From contig CANRAT010000069.1 of assembly GCA_947628685.1 (NCBI GenBank), positions 1 through 6,058 of the forward strand: a stretch of DNA of 6,058 nucleotides, in the 5' to 3' direction. The first letter of the stretch is position 1, and every line of letters begins with the position of its first letter. This stretch comes from an uncultured Bacilli bacterium. GTDB taxonomy: Bacteria > Bacillota_I > Bacilli_A > RF39 > UBA660. The notes beneath the pieces are model-generated. The model was not told the DNA's origin, did no database searches, and saw only the letters and a program-made list of their open reading frames with translations. The translations under genes and the position numbers were made by a program. Shown here in pieces: positions 6,051-6,058 of this stretch.

Positions 6051-6058
6051 AGAAGTGT

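Noticed and set aside
6026..6058. Start of a coding region containing the G-run as a polyglycine stretch.
   Set aside because: All three forward frames meet a stop within this stretch, so the tract is not translated on the plus strand.
1..6058. CRISPR arrays, insertion sequences, tRNA or rRNA genes, riboswitches.
   Set aside because: No regularly spaced repeats, transposase, terminal inverted repeats or RNA gene signatures were seen, and the intergenic gaps are too short for a typical riboswitch.

Overview
The window is strongly AT-rich and reads as an anaerobic or facultative fermentative member of the Bacillota, possibly a low-GC gut lineage. The signs are heavy use of AAA, ATA and AGA codons, TAA stops on all four genes, GGTGA- or AGGAGG-type ribosome binding sites, the standard genetic code (UGG for Trp, no internal UGA), an NAD-dependent ligase, and a pyruvate formate-lyase system. 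I cannot name a genus from the sequence alone.

Layout. Positions 1-124 are a non-coding leader with two small hairpins (likely transcription stops for whatever lies to the left) and a good extended -10 promoter. That promoter drives a tightly packed rightward operon: ligA (134-2125, NAD+-dependent DNA ligase), pflB (2125-4350, pyruvate formate-lyase) and pflA (4337-5059, its radical-SAM activating enzyme). ligA and pflB share one base, and pflB and pflA overlap by 14 bases, so translation is probably coupled along the operon. A perfect AT-rich hairpin at 5080-5109 separates pflA from a convergent leftward gene at 5099-5971, an arginase-family ureohydrolase with all metal ligands present. The hairpin overlaps the arginase stop codon and can serve both directions.

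How the genes work together. PflA uses S-adenosylmethionine to install the glycyl radical on PflB, which converts pyruvate and CoA to acetyl-CoA and formate under anoxic conditions. Both catalytic cysteines and the radical glycine are intact. LigA seals DNA nicks and has no biochemical link to this pathway. Its placement first in a pfl operon is the oddest thing about the gene order. The arginase would make ornithine and urea from arginine and appears to be separately transcribed.

The most interesting stretch is the right edge (about 5988-6050). A 15-base palindrome, TGTCAAG-T-CTTGACA, places a consensus TTGACA -35 box on each strand. One faces the arginase and the other faces out of the window. 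The outward promoter carries a run of ten G bases in its -35/-10 spacer, the classic architecture of a phase-variable promoter and very unusual in such AT-rich DNA. The gene it would control lies outside the window.
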